Shown: positions 31,583 to 31,604 of the stretch, in pieces
Layout: every line of letters starts with the position of its first letter
How positions within the stretch are numbered: the stretch's first letter is position 1
NCBI GenBank assembly: GCA_964344305.1
Contig: CAYFMT010000020.1
Span: 1-31,604 of the forward strand
DNA from: JABMOV01 sp964344305
Lineage (GTDB): Bacteria; Fidelibacterota; Marinisomatia; Marinisomatales; JABMOV01
Length of the DNA: 31,604 nucleotides
Direction of reading: 5' to 3'
Made by a program: the position numbers and the translations under genes
The notes under the pieces: generated by a model
The model's input: the letters and a program-made list of their open reading frames with translations, nothing else
Database searches by the model: none
What the model was told of the DNA's origin: nothing

Positions 31583-31604
31583 TTTCAGAACATAGGTAAC
31601 ACTG

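Overview
The window looks like chromosomal DNA from a free-living Gram-negative bacterium, most likely of the FCB superphylum (Marinimicrobia, Calditrichota or Ignavibacteria-like). The main clue is a secreted amylase that ends in a C-terminal sorting domain with the motif YPNPFNP, which is typical of type IX secretion cargo in these groups. Two amylases with lipoprotein-like leaders and a putative outer-membrane-like beta domain also point to a diderm cell. The phylum is an inference; no rRNA or other marker gene is present. I see no tRNA, rRNA, CRISPR array or integrase.

Region 1 (1-6611) holds two divergent starch-active GH13 enzymes with lipoprotein-like N-termini, an amylase on the minus strand and a pullulanase/debranching-type enzyme on the plus strand. 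A short shared promoter region between them carries a palindrome. Three tandem minus-strand type IV pilin/pseudopilin genes follow, separated by hairpin terminators.

Region 2 (6561-21136) is a long minus-strand glycogen/maltodextrin operon. Transcribed from about 21.1 kb downward it reads: a ~55-aa small protein, GH57 4-alpha-glucanotransferase, short-type glycogen phosphorylase (GlgP), a 1018-aa divergent cytoplasmic GH13 protein, glycogen synthase (GlgA), ADP-glucose pyrophosphorylase (GlgC), a sodium:solute symporter and a secreted T9SS-type alpha-amylase. It ends at a strong hairpin at 6561-6586. The same palindrome, TTAGTAACTCA-N4-TGAGTGA, occurs upstream of this operon and between the divergent amylases, which suggests one regulator for both modules. 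Together the genes cover extracellular starch cleavage, uptake, maltodextrin remodelling, phosphorolysis and glycogen storage. No canonical GlgB branching enzyme is seen in the window.

Region 3 (21240-25613) is mostly housekeeping: TrmL tRNA methyltransferase, phosphoglycerate mutase GpmI, a small GIY-YIG-like protein, and an Lgt-like membrane protein fused to a beta-rich C-terminal domain. That fusion gene seems to be interrupted by a one-base deletion near its 3' end. Tandem and dispersed low-complexity repeats lie in the gaps.

Region 4 (25857-31582) is an SOS mutagenesis cassette on the plus strand: lexA with a probable self-operator, a translation-coupled 60-aa ORF, a GxxExxY-family gene bounded by 24-bp imperfect inverted repeats, a catalytically degenerate imuB, and dnaE2. 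There is no recognisable imuA; the 60-aa ORF and the inverted-repeat cassette occupy its usual place. This cassette, the two-site palindrome and the Lgt/beta-domain fusion are the parts most worth following up.
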